The notes under the pieces are model-generated. The model had not been told where the DNA came from and searched no databases. It worked only from the letters and a program-made list of their open reading frames with translations. From SG8-30 sp963695155 (GTDB lineage: Bacteria > Pseudomonadota > Gammaproteobacteria > Steroidobacterales > Steroidobacteraceae): a DNA stretch of 64,000 nucleotides. This document shows, piece after piece, positions 1-7,004 of the stretch (position 1 is the first letter of the stretch; each line of letters begins with the position of its first letter). A program made the position numbers and the translations under genes. The stretch spans positions 470,548 to 534,547 of the forward strand of contig CAVOGD010000007.1 in assembly GCA_963695155.1 (NCBI GenBank), read 5' to 3'.

Positions 1-586
1 CGATGACGGCATGCTGCCCGTATTCCCGCACGCTGGCCGCGATGCCGCAGGCGGCGCGCACCGCCGAGTGCGCGCCGTCGGCCGCCACCACCAGGCGCGC
101 CTCGAGCACGCCGGCGGACGCGCCGGCGACCGCCAGCCGCACCATGTCGCCCGTTTGCTCGACGGCCTCGACGCGCGCCGGGCACCACATGGTCACGCGG
201 CGGGCGTCGTCGCACAGGCGCGCCAGGACCCGGCCCAGCGCGCGGTTGGGAACCGTGTGCCCCAGCGCCGGCACGCCCTGCTCCTCGGCCGACAGCCTAG
301 CGAAGGCGAACCGGCCCCGGTCCGAAACGTGGATGCGCAGGATGGGCGTCGCTTCACCGGCGAGGTCGGGCCAGGCGCCGATGCCTTCCAGGATGCGGCG
401 GCTGCCGTTCGACAACGCGGTGGCGCGCTCGTCGAAGCTCGGCTGCACGGCGGCCTGCGCCGCCACCGGCTCGACGACCGCCACGTCCAGGGGCAGGCCG
501 CGCAGGGCGGCGGCCAACGACAGTCCGACCATGCCGCCGCCGACGATCGCGACGTCGCAGCGGCGCGTCGTCGGGGGCGGTTTCAC
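1..586 (-). CDS. ubiH: UbiH, 2-polyprenyl-6-methoxyphenol hydroxylase (partial, N-terminal part)
   Basis: The gene runs off the left edge; about 195 N-terminal residues are visible. They form the FAD-binding half of a class A flavoprotein monooxygenase: a Rossmann motif VAIVGGGMVGLSLA at residues 12-25, DERATALSN at 52-60, and ADGAHSAVR near 169. The family hydroxylates the ubiquinone ring at the inner membrane. The visible end EYGQHAVI resembles UbiH more than UbiI/UbiF, which is the main remaining ambiguity. The start is a GTG at 584-586 that shares bases with the pepP stop (GTGA), so it is probably translationally coupled in a ygfB-pepP-ubiH operon, as in Escherichia coli. Confidence 0.9.
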   Translation of the reverse strand, partial: MKPPPTTRRCDVAIVGGGMVGLSLAAALRGLPLDVAVVEPVAAQAAVQPSFDERATALSNGSRRILEGIGAWPDLAGEATPILRIHVSDRGRFAFARLSAEEQGVPALGHTVPNRALGRVLARLCDDARRVTMWCPARVEAVEQTGDMVRLAVAGASAGVLEARLVVAADGAHSAVRAACGIAASVREYGQHAVI

Positions 587-1890
587 GCGGCCTGCACGAG
601 CCGTTCGATCGCGTCCGCGTCGGTCGGCACAGCGGCCGTCAGCACCTCGGGCTCACCGTCGGTGACCGCGACGTCGTCCTCGATGCGGATCCCGATGCCG
701 TGCCACTTCCTGGCGACGCGCTTCATGCCGGGCGCGACGTAGACGCCGGGCTCCACCGTCATGACCATGCCGGGTTCCAGCAGCCGCCAGTCCTCGCCCA
801 CCTTGTACTCGCCGACGTCGTGCACATCCATGCCGAGCCAGTGCCCGGTGCGGTGCATGAAGAACGGCTTGTAGGCTTCGTCCTTGATGAGCTTCGGCAC
901 GCGCCCCTTCAGCAGGCCGAGGCTGACCAGCCCGCGGGTGATGACCCGCACCGCCGCCTCGTGCGGGTCGTTCCAGTGGTTGCCCGGCCGCACCTTGTCG
1001 ATCGCCGCGTGCTGCGCTTCCAGCACGACCTCGTACAGCGCCCGCTGGGCCGGCCGGAAGCGTCCGTCGACCGGGAAGGTGCGCGTGATGTCGGAGGCGT
1101 AGAAGTCCAGCTCGCAGCCGGCATCGATCAGCAGCAGGTCGCCCTCCTTCATCTGCCGGTCGTTGGCATGGTAGTGCAGCACGCAGGCATTGGGCCCGCT
1201 GCCCACGATCGGGTAGTAGGAGATGTCCGCATGGTGCACGTGGAACTCGTGCAGGATCTCGGCCATCACCTCGTATTCCATGCGGCCCGGCGCGGCAGCC
1301 TGCATCGCCCGGCGGTGGGCCTGCGCGGCGATGGCGCCGCTCTTGCGCATGACGTCGAGTTCCGGGCGGCTCTTGAACAGCCGCATCTCGTGCAGCAGGT
1401 GGTCGAGCGCCACGAACTCCTGGGGCGTGTGCAGCCCGTGCTTGGCCTGGGCGCGCAGGCCGTTGACCCAGCCCATCACGCGCTGGTCGAACTCCGGCTG
1501 CACCCCCATCGTGTAGAACACCCGCGAGCAGCGCTCCAGCAGCCCGGGCAGGATCTCGTCGATGTCCGCGATCGGGAAGGCGTCGTCGGCGCCGAACTGG
1601 CCGACGGCCCCGTCCGGGCCGGCGCGCGCGCCGTCCCAGGCCTCGCGCGCGGGATCGCGGTCGCGCACGAACAGGACGTACTCCCCTTGCGGCCGACCCG
1701 GCACCAGCACGGCCACCGCATCCGGCTCGGGGAAGCCCGTCAGGTAGTGGAAGTCGCTGTCCTGCCGGTAGTGGTAATGCACGTCGCCGTTGCGCTGCTT
1801 GACCGCGGCGGCCGGCAGCACGGCGATCGCGCCGCTGCCCATCATCCGCATCAGCTGCCGGCGCCGGCGCGTGAACTCGGTCTTCCTCAT
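583..1890 (-). CDS. pepP: Xaa-Pro aminopeptidase PepP (M24B)
   Basis: A 435-residue cytoplasmic aminopeptidase that releases N-terminal residues preceding proline; E. coli PepP is 441 residues. The N-terminal domain carries the family-typical DFHYLTGF. The C-terminal pita-bread domain shows the dinuclear metal ligands in order: LLIDAGCELDFYASDITR (two Asp), HRTGHWLGMDVHD (His), TVEPGVYV (Glu) and GIRIEDD (Glu). The start at 1890 is preceded by a strong AGGAGG site. It lies 8 bp after ygfB and overlaps ubiH by four bases. The sequence is complete with no missing ligand. Confidence 0.96.
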   Translation of the reverse strand: MRKTEFTRRRRQLMRMMGSGAIAVLPAAAVKQRNGDVHYHYRQDSDFHYLTGFPEPDAVAVLVPGRPQGEYVLFVRDRDPAREAWDGARAGPDGAVGQFGADDAFPIADIDEILPGLLERCSRVFYTMGVQPEFDQRVMGWVNGLRAQAKHGLHTPQEFVALDHLLHEMRLFKSRPELDVMRKSGAIAAQAHRRAMQAAAPGRMEYEVMAEILHEFHVHHADISYYPIVGSGPNACVLHYHANDRQMKEGDLLLIDAGCELDFYASDITRTFPVDGRFRPAQRALYEVVLEAQHAAIDKVRPGNHWNDPHEAAVRVITRGLVSLGLLKGRVPKLIKDEAYKPFFMHRTGHWLGMDVHDVGEYKVGEDWRLLEPGMVMTVEPGVYVAPGMKRVARKWHGIGIRIEDDVAVTDGEPEVLTAAVPTDADAIERLVQAA

Positions 1891-1898
1891 CTCGCCTC

Positions 1899-2462
1899 CT
1901 AGTTGACCGCCCCGCCCGCCGGCCGCGCGGCCGCGGCACGCAGTGGCGCCAGTTCCTCATAGGCCAGCTGCACCGCGGCACGCACGAATTCGACGAGCTC
2001 CGCGTACTCGCGTTCCGCTTCCTCGCCGGCCGCCTCGTCATCGCACGCGGCACGCGCGATCTCGCCGAGGTCGCCCAGGATCTCCGCCACGTCGCCGCGC
2101 GGCTCCTGCGGCAATCCCGATCGCGCGATCCCGTAGAGGAAGCCGCTGCACCAGGCCGCCAGCGCCGCCACACGCTCCTCGAGCGCCGCTGCGTCGGGCG
2201 GCAGCAAGGGTGCAAAGGCCATCTCGTCGCCGGCCAGCGCGGCCCGCGTGCCGAAGATGACCTCGTCCAGCGCGGCCTGCAGTGCGGCGACCTGGCCGGC
2301 GTCCTCGTGCCCGGGCAGGGCCTCGGCCGCCCATTCGGCCGGTCCCACGGCGTCCCGCACGCACAGGGCGCCGCTCACGCAGCCGTGCAGCTCCGCCGCG
2401 GCGAGGACCGAGCTGCCCGCCGCCAGGGGGCCGGCCAGCTCGTCATATGTCATGGTGGGCAT
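1899..2462 (-). CDS. ygfB: YgfB/UPF0149 family protein
   Basis: A 187-residue acidic, helix-rich protein of the UPF0149 (YgfB/YecA) family. Visible family features are an early helix with AAELHGCVSGALC near residues 20-35 and a conserved WCSGFLYGI segment near the middle. The biochemical role is not settled; it is usually the first gene before pepP and ubiH, as here. Initiation is placed at MPTMTYDEL; a second ATG three codons on is possible. The gene diverges from the zapA operon. Confidence 0.88.
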   Translation of the reverse strand: MPTMTYDELAGPLAAGSSVLAAAELHGCVSGALCVRDAVGPAEWAAEALPGHEDAGQVAALQAALDEVIFGTRAALAGDEMAFAPLLPPDAAALEERVAALAAWCSGFLYGIARSGLPQEPRGDVAEILGDLGEIARAACDDEAAGEEAEREYAELVEFVRAAVQLAYEELAPLRAAAARPAGGAVN

Positions 2463-2537
2463 TCGGCTCCGAACCGCGATCCATGTCCACGGGCGGCTAT
2501 CCTAACCCGCAGCGCCGCCACCGGCACGGCCGCCGCG

Positions 2538-2567
2538 TTGACCGCGTGTTTGGCCCGGACCCATAAT
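2538..2567 (+). promoter_or_regulatory. Sigma-70 promoter of the coiled-coil/zapA operon
   Basis: TTGACC (2538-2543) and CATAAT (2562-2567) are 18 bp apart, each matching five of six consensus positions. The predicted start of transcription, about seven bases past the -10 box, falls on the ATG at 2574, implying a leaderless or nearly leaderless mRNA. Confidence 0.6.
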
Positions 2568-2573
2568 GCCCTC

Positions 2574-2807
2574 ATGAGTGAGCAACCCGCCAAGTCAGCC
2601 GTCGAGCTGGAGCTCAAGCGGCTCGAGCGCCGCCTGGACGAACTCGTGACGGTCGTCTCGCAGCTCAAGGAAGAGAACCGCGCCCTGCGCCAGCGGCAGG
2701 ATGCGCTGTCGGCCGAGCGGGCCACGCTGCTGGCCAAGAACGAGCAGGTGCGGGCCCGCGTGGAGGCCATGGTGGGCCGGCTCAAGTCGATGGAGAGCAG
2801 CGCGTGA
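2574..2807 (+). CDS. Small coiled-coil protein (TIGR02449 type) upstream of zapA
   Basis: A 77-residue protein made almost wholly of charged heptads (LKRLERRLDELVTVVSQL, then a basic/acidic helix to the end), so a continuous parallel coiled coil is likely. Genes of this size and composition commonly precede zapA in Pseudomonas and relatives, where they are annotated as TIGR02449; they look like ZapB but homology is uncertain. It overlaps zapA as GTGA, so the two are translationally coupled, which suggests a role in Z-ring organisation (inference). No ribosome-binding site lies in front of the ATG, in keeping with the leaderless promoter. Confidence 0.8.
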   Translation: MSEQPAKSAVELELKRLERRLDELVTVVSQLKEENRALRQRQDALSAERATLLAKNEQVRARVEAMVGRLKSMESSA

Positions 2808-3118
2808 CCAGCGAAGTCAGCCGGGTCAGCATCAGGGTGCTCGAGAAGGAGTACCACGTCGCCTGCCCCGCGGACCAGCGGCACGCGTTGCTGGATTCCG
2901 CGGAACTGCTCAACCAGCGCATGCGCGAGATCCGGGACAGCGGCAAGGTCGTCGGGCTGGACCGGATTGCGGTGATGGCGGCACTCAACATCACCAACGA
3001 GCTGCTGGGTGCCCGCAGCCACGACGAGTCCCTGGAGACCGACGTGGCCGGCCGGCTGCGGTCCCTGCGCGAGCGGGTGGAGTCGGCCCTGGCCGAGGGC
3101 CAGCAGCTCGACCTTTGA
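2804..3118 (+). CDS. zapA: Cell division protein ZapA
   Basis: A 104-residue FtsZ-bundling protein. The N-terminal globular part reads VSIRVLEKEYHVACP, then DQRHALLDSAELLNQRMREI, followed by GLDRIAVMAALNITNELL and a C-terminal coiled coil. These are the family signatures, and the length matches E. coli ZapA (109). The start is a GTG at 2804 overlapping the stop of the preceding gene. It is followed by the 6S RNA gene and fau, the widely conserved ygfE-ssrS-ygfA arrangement, which strongly supports the call. Confidence 0.95.
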   Translation: MTSEVSRVSIRVLEKEYHVACPADQRHALLDSAELLNQRMREIRDSGKVVGLDRIAVMAALNITNELLGARSHDESLETDVAGRLRSLRERVESALAEGQQLDL

Positions 3119-3157
3119 GTTTCATGGCGTGCCCCGAGAACGGGTACGCTACGGTTT

Positions 3158-3347
3158 GGCGCCGCCTGCGGTGTTCGATGTGGGCCTGGGTACCTCTCGA
3201 CCCTTACGTTGAAAACCCCGGGGCGTGGCTCAGTGGTGGCAGTGTGCAAGTCCGCAACAGAGCGGGAAGCCTTAGCTGCCACGGCTTGCCCCACTTGTTG
3301 CTCTGGTTCGAGAGCAGCGGCCGGCAACGGCACATGCGGGTGGCGCC
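3158..3347 (+). ncRNA. ssrS: 6S RNA
   Basis: About 190 nt between zapA and fau, the conserved place of ssrS. The ends form the closing stem: GGCGCCGCCTGCG at 3158-3170 pairs, with G-U pairs, to GCGGGTGGCGCC ending at 3347. The centre contains an AGAAGCCTTA-like element (GGGAAGCCTTAGCTGCCACG around 3266-3285), close to the E. coli sequence in the same position. 6S RNA mimics an open promoter and sequesters housekeeping RNA polymerase in stationary phase. A -10-like TACGCT at 3145-3150 could start it; I see no good -35. End points are from base pairing and may be off by a few bases. Confidence 0.88.
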
Positions 3348-3368
3348 TCCTCATTCCCGGAGCGGCTC

Positions 3369-4010
3369 ATGACGACGGCAGCGGCGGCGGATGACCGTGC
3401 TGACCTGCGGCGACGCCTGCGCGCGTTGCGGCAGGAACTGCCGCCGGAGCAGCGCGCCGCGGCGGCCCGCGCGGTGGCCCGCCGGCTGGCCGGCCTCGGC
3501 GTGCTGCGGCCGGGCGCGCGGGTAGCGGTCTACCTGCCGATCCACGGCGAGCTCGACACCGCACCGGTGGTCGAGCTGGCCCGGTCGCTGGGCTGCGAGG
3601 TCTTCGCTCCCGTGATCACCAGCTTCGAACGGCGCCGCATGCGCTTCGCCGCGTTGCCCCCGGCGCCCGGCCTGGTCGCCAATCGCTGGGGCATCCGCGA
3701 GCCGCGCGGCGGCCGGCGGATACATGGCGTGCGCCTCGACCTGGTGCTGGTGCCGTGCGTGGCCTTCGACGGTCACGGCCAGAGGCTCGGCCTGGGCGCC
3801 GGATTCTACGACCGGCACTTCGCGTACCTGAACTGGCGCCTGTCCTGGCGGCGTCCGCCCCTGCTGGGGCTGGCCTTCGAGTGCCAGCGCGTGGCGCGGC
3901 TCGCGCCGCAGCCCTGGGACGTGCCGCTGTGGGGCGTCGTGACCGAGAGCGCGGTCCACGGCCGCGCCGCGCGCCGGCCGCAGGCCGGCGCCGGGGTGGC
4001 ACCGGCATGA
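3369..4010 (+). CDS. fau: 5-formyltetrahydrofolate cyclo-ligase
   Basis: A 213-residue enzyme that converts 5-formyl-THF to 5,10-methenyl-THF using ATP. The diagnostic C-terminal motif GLGAGFYDRHF (around residues 138-148) is present, and the N-terminus has the family pattern RRRLRALRQELPPEQR. It follows 6S RNA by about 20 bp and may share its precursor transcript, as in E. coli. The stop overlaps the ATG of the EVE-domain gene (ATGA). Length is normal for the family. Confidence 0.95.
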   Translation: MTTAAAADDRADLRRRLRALRQELPPEQRAAAARAVARRLAGLGVLRPGARVAVYLPIHGELDTAPVVELARSLGCEVFAPVITSFERRRMRFAALPPAPGLVANRWGIREPRGGRRIHGVRLDLVLVPCVAFDGHGQRLGLGAGFYDRHFAYLNWRLSWRRPPLLGLAFECQRVARLAPQPWDVPLWGVVTESAVHGRAARRPQAGAGVAPA

Positions 4011-4492
4011 ACTACTGGCTGCTCAAGACCGAGCCCGGCACTTTCGGCATCGACGACCTGCTGGCGGCGCCGCGGCGTACGACCGGCTGGGAGGGCGTGC
4101 GCAACTACCAGGCGCGCAACATGATGCGCGACCAGATGCGGCGCAACGACCTGGCGTTCCTCTATCACTCGAGCTGCGCCGAGCCGGGCATCGCCGGCTG
4201 CGTGCGCATCGTGCGCGGCGCCTACGTGGACGACAGCGCCTTCGACCGTCGCAGCGCGTACTTCGATGCGGCCAGCGACCCCGCCAAGCCGCGCTGGTTC
4301 ATGGTCGACGTCAGGCTGGTGCGCAAGTTTGTGCGGCCGGTCACCCTGGCGGCCTTGCGGCGGCATGCCGGCGACGCGCTCCGCAACATGTGGGTGCTGC
4401 GACGTGGCAACCGCTTGTCGATCACTCCGGTCACCGCCGCCGAATGGAATTTCATCGTCGGGCTGGCCGGCGAACCGGCGACGCCGCGCTGA
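4007..4492 (+). CDS. EVE-domain protein
   Basis: A 161-residue single-domain protein. It begins MNYWLLKTEPGTFGIDDL and has WEGVRNYQARNMMRDQMRRNDLAFLYHS in the first third, the hallmark of the EVE (PUA-like) fold, also seen in thymocyte nuclear protein 1. EVE domains are thought to bind modified bases in nucleic acid; the bacterial role is unclear. It overlaps the fau stop by four bases (ATGA) and so is probably co-translated. Next to housekeeping genes it is more likely chromosomal core than a defence effector. Confidence 0.88.
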   Translation: MNYWLLKTEPGTFGIDDLLAAPRRTTGWEGVRNYQARNMMRDQMRRNDLAFLYHSSCAEPGIAGCVRIVRGAYVDDSAFDRRSAYFDAASDPAKPRWFMVDVRLVRKFVRPVTLAALRRHAGDALRNMWVLRRGNRLSITPVTAAEWNFIVGLAGEPATPR

Positions 4493-4656
4493 TTTCGCAT
4501 CGGGAAAACAAGCAGCAAACACATCCCTGATTTTCTGCACGCGCATGCCGACGATGCATGGCGTCGGAATCATCACGGCGCGAATCGGTCACCGCACCGT
4601 CGCATCGCGCCGTCACCGTTCGACTTTCGACACACGCCCGCGCGCGTACCCCTTGC

Positions 4657-4684
4657 TTGCATTCCCGTCAACCATGTATATACT
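4657..4684 (+). promoter_or_regulatory. Sigma-70 promoter of the Lys/Ala mini-gene
   Basis: TTGCAT (4657-4662) and TATACT (4679-4684) are 16 bp apart in a locally AT-richer stretch. Transcription would start near 4691, 28 bases before the ATG at 4719. The upstream gap (4493-4656) holds no gene; a 6-bp hairpin CCGACG/CGTCGG with an eight-base loop at 4548-4567 may slow transcription leaving the EVE gene. Confidence 0.6.
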
Positions 4685-4718
4685 CGCACCCCGGATTAAC
4701 CCGACATGGAGATCCATT

Positions 4719-4784
4719 ATGGCGACCAAGAAGAAGGCTGCGAAGAAGAAGGCGACGAAGAAGAAGGCTGCTAAGAAGAAGTAG
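4719..4784 (+). CDS. 21-residue Lys/Ala-rich peptide
   Basis: An ATG with a well-placed GGAGA site (4708-4712) opens a 21-codon frame: M-A-T followed by KKKAA/KKKAT units, ending KKK and TAG. More than half of the residues are lysine. The repeats resemble the C-terminal tails of bacterial histone H1-like proteins such as AlgP. The gene has its own promoter and a strong terminator, with a nested stem-loop between stop and terminator, so the transcript (about 4691-4886) could act both as mRNA and as RNA. No function is known to me. Codons are almost all AAG with GCT/GCG, which makes the DNA itself repetitive. Confidence 0.6.
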   Translation: MATKKKAAKKKATKKKAAKKK

Positions 4785-4800
4785 GCCTTTTGAGCGGCCG

Positions 4801-4839
4801 GGACGGCGGTCGGAAGAGTCGAATGACTACTGGCCGTCC
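4801..4839 (+). other. Nested stem-loop in the 3' region of the Lys/Ala mini-gene
   Basis: GGACGGC (4801-4807) pairs with GCCGTCC (4833-4839). Inside it AGTC (4817-4820) pairs with GACT (4825-4828) around a GAAT tetraloop, leaving an internal loop. No T-tract follows, so it is not a terminator; it is a structured 3' untranslated element. Confidence 0.45.
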
Positions 4840-4857
4840 GTTCTGAAAGCTTCTGAT

Positions 4858-4886
4858 TGTGCCCGCGCAAGCGGGCACAGTCTTTT
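4858..4886 (+). terminator. Rho-independent terminator
   Basis: TGTGCCCGC (4858-4866) and GCGGGCACA (4871-4879) form a perfect 9-bp stem with a GCAA tetraloop, followed by GTCTTTT. It ends the mini-gene transcript, and rpiA starts 38 bp further on. Confidence 0.8.
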
Positions 4887-4923
4887 CCGGGACCCGGAAA
4901 TCATCCATGCTTGCGTCCGACAG

Positions 4924-5583
4924 ATGACTCACGATGACCGCAAGCAGCGCGCCGCGGCCGCGGCGCTGGCCTACCTCGAGGACGGCATGGTCGTCGGGGT
5001 GGGGACCGGATCGACCGTCAACCACTTCATTGCGGCGCTGGCGACACAGCCCGTGCGCCTCGCCGGCGCAGTGGCCTCGTCGGAGGCCTCCGCCCGCCTG
5101 CTGCGCGCCGCGCGCATCGAGGTCCTCGACCTCAACACGACCGGCCCGCTCGAGTTGTACGTGGACGGGGCCGATGAAGCCACGCGCCACCTGCAGCTCG
5201 TCAAGGGCGGCGGCGGGGCCCTGACCCGCGAGAAGATCATCGCGGCCGCCAGCCGCCGGTTCGTCTGCATCGTGGACGACTCGAAGGTCGTGGACGTGCT
5301 GGGACGGTTCCCGCTGCCCGTCGAGGTGATCCCGATGGCGCGGTCGTACGTGGCCCGGCGGATGGTCGAGCTCGGCGGGCAGCCGGTATGGCGCGAGGGC
5401 TTCCTGACCGACAACGGCAACCCCGTCCTGGACGTGCACCACCTGCGGATCACCGACCCGTCCGGCCTCGAGCGCACGATCAACCAGATGGCGGGCGTCG
5501 TCACGGTCGGGCTGTTCGCGCAGCGCCCGGCTGACGTGCTGATCGTGGCCGGCGCGCAGGGCATCGAGACGCTGACGCTCTGA
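4924..5583 (+). CDS. rpiA: Ribose-5-phosphate isomerase A
   Basis: A 219-residue enzyme of the non-oxidative pentose phosphate pathway, the same length as E. coli RpiA. Visible motifs are GVGTGSTVNHFI near residue 28 (phosphate binding), VDGADEA near 80 (catalytic Asp) and LVKGGGGALTREK near 92-104 (Lys and the catalytic Glu in the TREK segment). The ATG at 4924 gives the family-typical N-terminus. A terminator lies directly upstream, so rpiA should have its own promoter, which I could not pick out. It converges on tRNA-Gln. Confidence 0.96.
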   Translation: MTHDDRKQRAAAAALAYLEDGMVVGVGTGSTVNHFIAALATQPVRLAGAVASSEASARLLRAARIEVLDLNTTGPLELYVDGADEATRHLQLVKGGGGALTREKIIAAASRRFVCIVDDSKVVDVLGRFPLPVEVIPMARSYVARRMVELGGQPVWREGFLTDNGNPVLDVHHLRITDPSGLERTINQMAGVVTVGLFAQRPADVLIVAGAQGIETLTL

Positions 5584-5594
5584 GCCCGGTACCG

Positions 5595-5747
5595 CCCTGC
5601 GGGGCCGGTGCCGCCCAGGCCCGGCACCGTTCTTCGGCACGCTGCGCGTGCCTCGTCGAACCCAGGGGTTCTCATCCTGTCCCCACAACGCAAAAGGGCC
5701 GACCCTGCGGGTCGGCCCATTCGCGTTGCTGGCTGGGGGACTAGGAT
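5595..5747. repeat. Direct repeat copy 1 (153 bp), with a pseudo 3' end of tRNA-Gln
   Basis: Reads identically to 5770-5922 over 153 bases, offset 175. Its right end (5730-5747) reproduces the last 18 bases of the tRNA-Gln gene including the encoded CCA, then continues into unrelated sequence. It also carries a copy of the tRNA terminator (5692-5718). Together with copy 2 and the 22-bp spacer it fills the gene-free interval 5584-5904, in which I see no coding region. Confidence 0.95.
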
Positions 5748-5769
5748 GACTCGGCGCTGCGCGCCTCGC

Positions 5770-5922
5770 CCCTGCGGGGCCGGTGCCGCCCAGGCCCGGC
5801 ACCGTTCTTCGGCACGCTGCGCGTGCCTCGTCGAACCCAGGGGTTCTCATCCTGTCCCCACAACGCAAAAGGGCCGACCCTGCGGGTCGGCCCATTCGCG
5901 TTGCTGGCTGGGGGACTAGGAT
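5770..5922. repeat. Direct repeat copy 2 (153 bp), overlapping the 3' end of tRNA-Gln
   Basis: The resident copy: it covers the real 3' end of tRNA-Gln (5905-5922) and its downstream terminator. Several palindromes lie inside, for example GGTGCC/GGCACC around a 10-base centre and GGCACGC/GCGTGCC with a three-base loop, so the whole unit is highly structured. Confidence 0.95.
5867..5893 (-). terminator. Terminator of tRNA-Gln
   Basis: GGGCCGACCC (5871-5880) and GGGTCGGCCC (5884-5893) form a perfect 10-bp stem with a three-base loop. Read leftwards the stem is followed by TTTT. Flanking CAACGC/GCGTTG bases (5861-5866 and 5898-5903) extend the inverted repeat. An identical copy lies at 5692-5718. 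Confidence 0.75.
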
Positions 5923-5978
5923 TCGAACCTAGGTTGACGGAGTCAGAGTCCGTAGTCCTACCGCTAGACGATCCCCCA
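5905..5978 (-). tRNA. tRNA-Gln (anticodon CUG)
   Basis: A 74-nt cloverleaf with encoded CCA. The acceptor stem TGGGGGA pairs with TCCCCCA, the discriminator is G, the T-arm has GGTTCGAATCC, and the anticodon stem ACGGA/TCCGT holds the loop CTCTGAC with CTG at positions 34-36. The sequence resembles E. coli tRNA-Gln. It lies 28 bp downstream of rpsI on the same strand and may be processed from its transcript. Confidence 0.96.
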
Positions 5979-6006
5979 AGTCCTGGGCGTCCCGAGGGAT
6001 GTTACC

Positions 6007-6402
6007 TCAGCGCTTGCTGAACTGCGTTCCGCGGCGGGCCTTGCGCAGGCCGACCTTCTTGCGCTCGACTTCGCGCGCGTCGCGCGTCACGAAGCCGGCG
6101 GCGCGCAACGGCTTGCGCAGCACCTCGTCGTATTCGATCAGCGCGCGGGTGATGCCGTGGCGGATGGCGCCCGCCTGTCCGGTCACGCCGCCGCCGCTGA
6201 CGGTGACCGTCACGTCGAAGCGCTTGACCATGTCCGTCACCTCGAGCGGCTGGCGAACGATCATGCGGCCGGTCTCGCGGCCGAAGAACTCCTCCAGCGT
6301 GCGGTCGTTGACCGTGATCTTGCCGGTGCCGGGCTTGATGAAGACCTTGGCGGCGGCTGTCTTGCGGCGGCCGGTGCCGTAATTGGTGGTGCTGGCGGGC
6401 AT
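6007..6402 (-). CDS. rpsI: 30S ribosomal protein S9
   Basis: 131 residues (E. coli 130). It begins with the GTGRRKTAAAKVF segment, has the conserved GGGVTGQAGAIRHGITRAL in the middle, and ends in the C-terminal Lys-Arg tail (QFSKR) that reaches toward tRNA in the P site. It is the second gene of the rplM-rpsI operon, 35 bp after rplM, with tRNA-Gln following. Confidence 0.98.
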   Translation of the reverse strand: MPASTTNYGTGRRKTAAAKVFIKPGTGKITVNDRTLEEFFGRETGRMIVRQPLEVTDMVKRFDVTVTVSGGGVTGQAGAIRHGITRALIEYDEVLRKPLRAAGFVTRDAREVERKKVGLRKARRGTQFSKR

Positions 6403-6437
6403 GGTTCGGGTTCTCTTGCTGGTGGTCTGCGCCCGCC

Positions 6438-6869
6438 TCAGGCGAGCTCGAGCGGCTTGGGCTGCTGGGCCGTGTGCGGGTGCTCCGCGCCGGCGAACAC
6501 ATGCAGCTTCCTGTACATGCGGCGGCCGAGCACCGTCTTGGGCAGCATGCCCTTCACGGCAATCTCGATCACGCGCTCCGGGTGTGCCTGCAGCAACTTC
6601 CCGAGCGTGGTCGTCTTGAGGTTGCCGATGTGGCCGGTGTGCTGGTGGTACTTCTTGTCGGCGAGCTTGTTGCCGGTCACGGCCACCTTCTCTGCGTTGA
6701 TCACGATCATGTGATCCCCGCAGTCGGTGTGCGGCGTGTAATCGGGCTTGTGCTTGCCGCGCAGGCGGATCGCCAGCTCGGTGGCCAGCCGCCCCAGCGT
6801 CTTGCCGGAGGCATTGACCACGTACCAGTCACACCGGACGGTCTCCGGGTTTACGAAAGTCGTCTTCAT
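6438..6869 (-). CDS. rplM: 50S ribosomal protein L13
   Basis: 143 residues (E. coli 142). Recognised by MKTTFVNPETVRCDWYVV at the N-terminus, then GKTLGRLATELA, and the conserved MLPKTVLGRRMYRKL toward the end. L13 is an early assembly protein binding 23S rRNA and, in E. coli, represses its own operon through the mRNA leader. The ATG at 6869 is preceded by an AAGGGG site that lies inside a small CCCTT/AAGGG hairpin (6877-6889), which could limit initiation. Confidence 0.98.
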   Translation of the reverse strand: MKTTFVNPETVRCDWYVVNASGKTLGRLATELAIRLRGKHKPDYTPHTDCGDHMIVINAEKVAVTGNKLADKKYHQHTGHIGNLKTTTLGKLLQAHPERVIEIAVKGMLPKTVLGRRMYRKLHVFAGAEHPHTAQQPKPLELA

Positions 6870-6912
6870 CTTGAACCCCTTGAAAAGGGTCTTCGTCTGG
6901 AAAAGGGCGGGC

Positions 6913-6941
6913 AGTTTAATGAAGAAACCCCTTGTTTGCAA
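6913..6941 (-). promoter_or_regulatory. Promoter of rplM-rpsI
   Basis: Read leftwards, TTGCAA (6941-6936) and TAAACT (6918-6913) are 17 bp apart. The leader to the rplM ATG would be about 37 nt. Confidence 0.55.
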
Positions 6942-6991
6942 AGGCACTCTGGCCGGGTGACGAGGCCCCGGGAGGCGCGCCGGCGACTCTA

Positions 6992-6997
6992 TATAAT
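6992..6997 (+). promoter_or_regulatory. -10 box of coq7
   Basis: A perfect TATAAT at 6992-6997 in a GC-rich surround; no good -35 is visible. Transcription would start about 7004-7005, which is the second ATG, so the mRNA would be leaderless. Confidence 0.5.
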
Positions 6998-7004
6998 GTC
7001 CCCC

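Noticed and set aside
4007..4492. EVE-domain protein as part of a defence island
   Set aside because: No nuclease, methyltransferase or mobile gene is adjacent; it is coupled to fau in a housekeeping locus.
5595..5922. Repeats as attL/attR of an excised genomic island
   Set aside because: Only 22 bp lie between copies and the identity extends about 130 bp beyond the tRNA, unlike att cores; no integrase is present.
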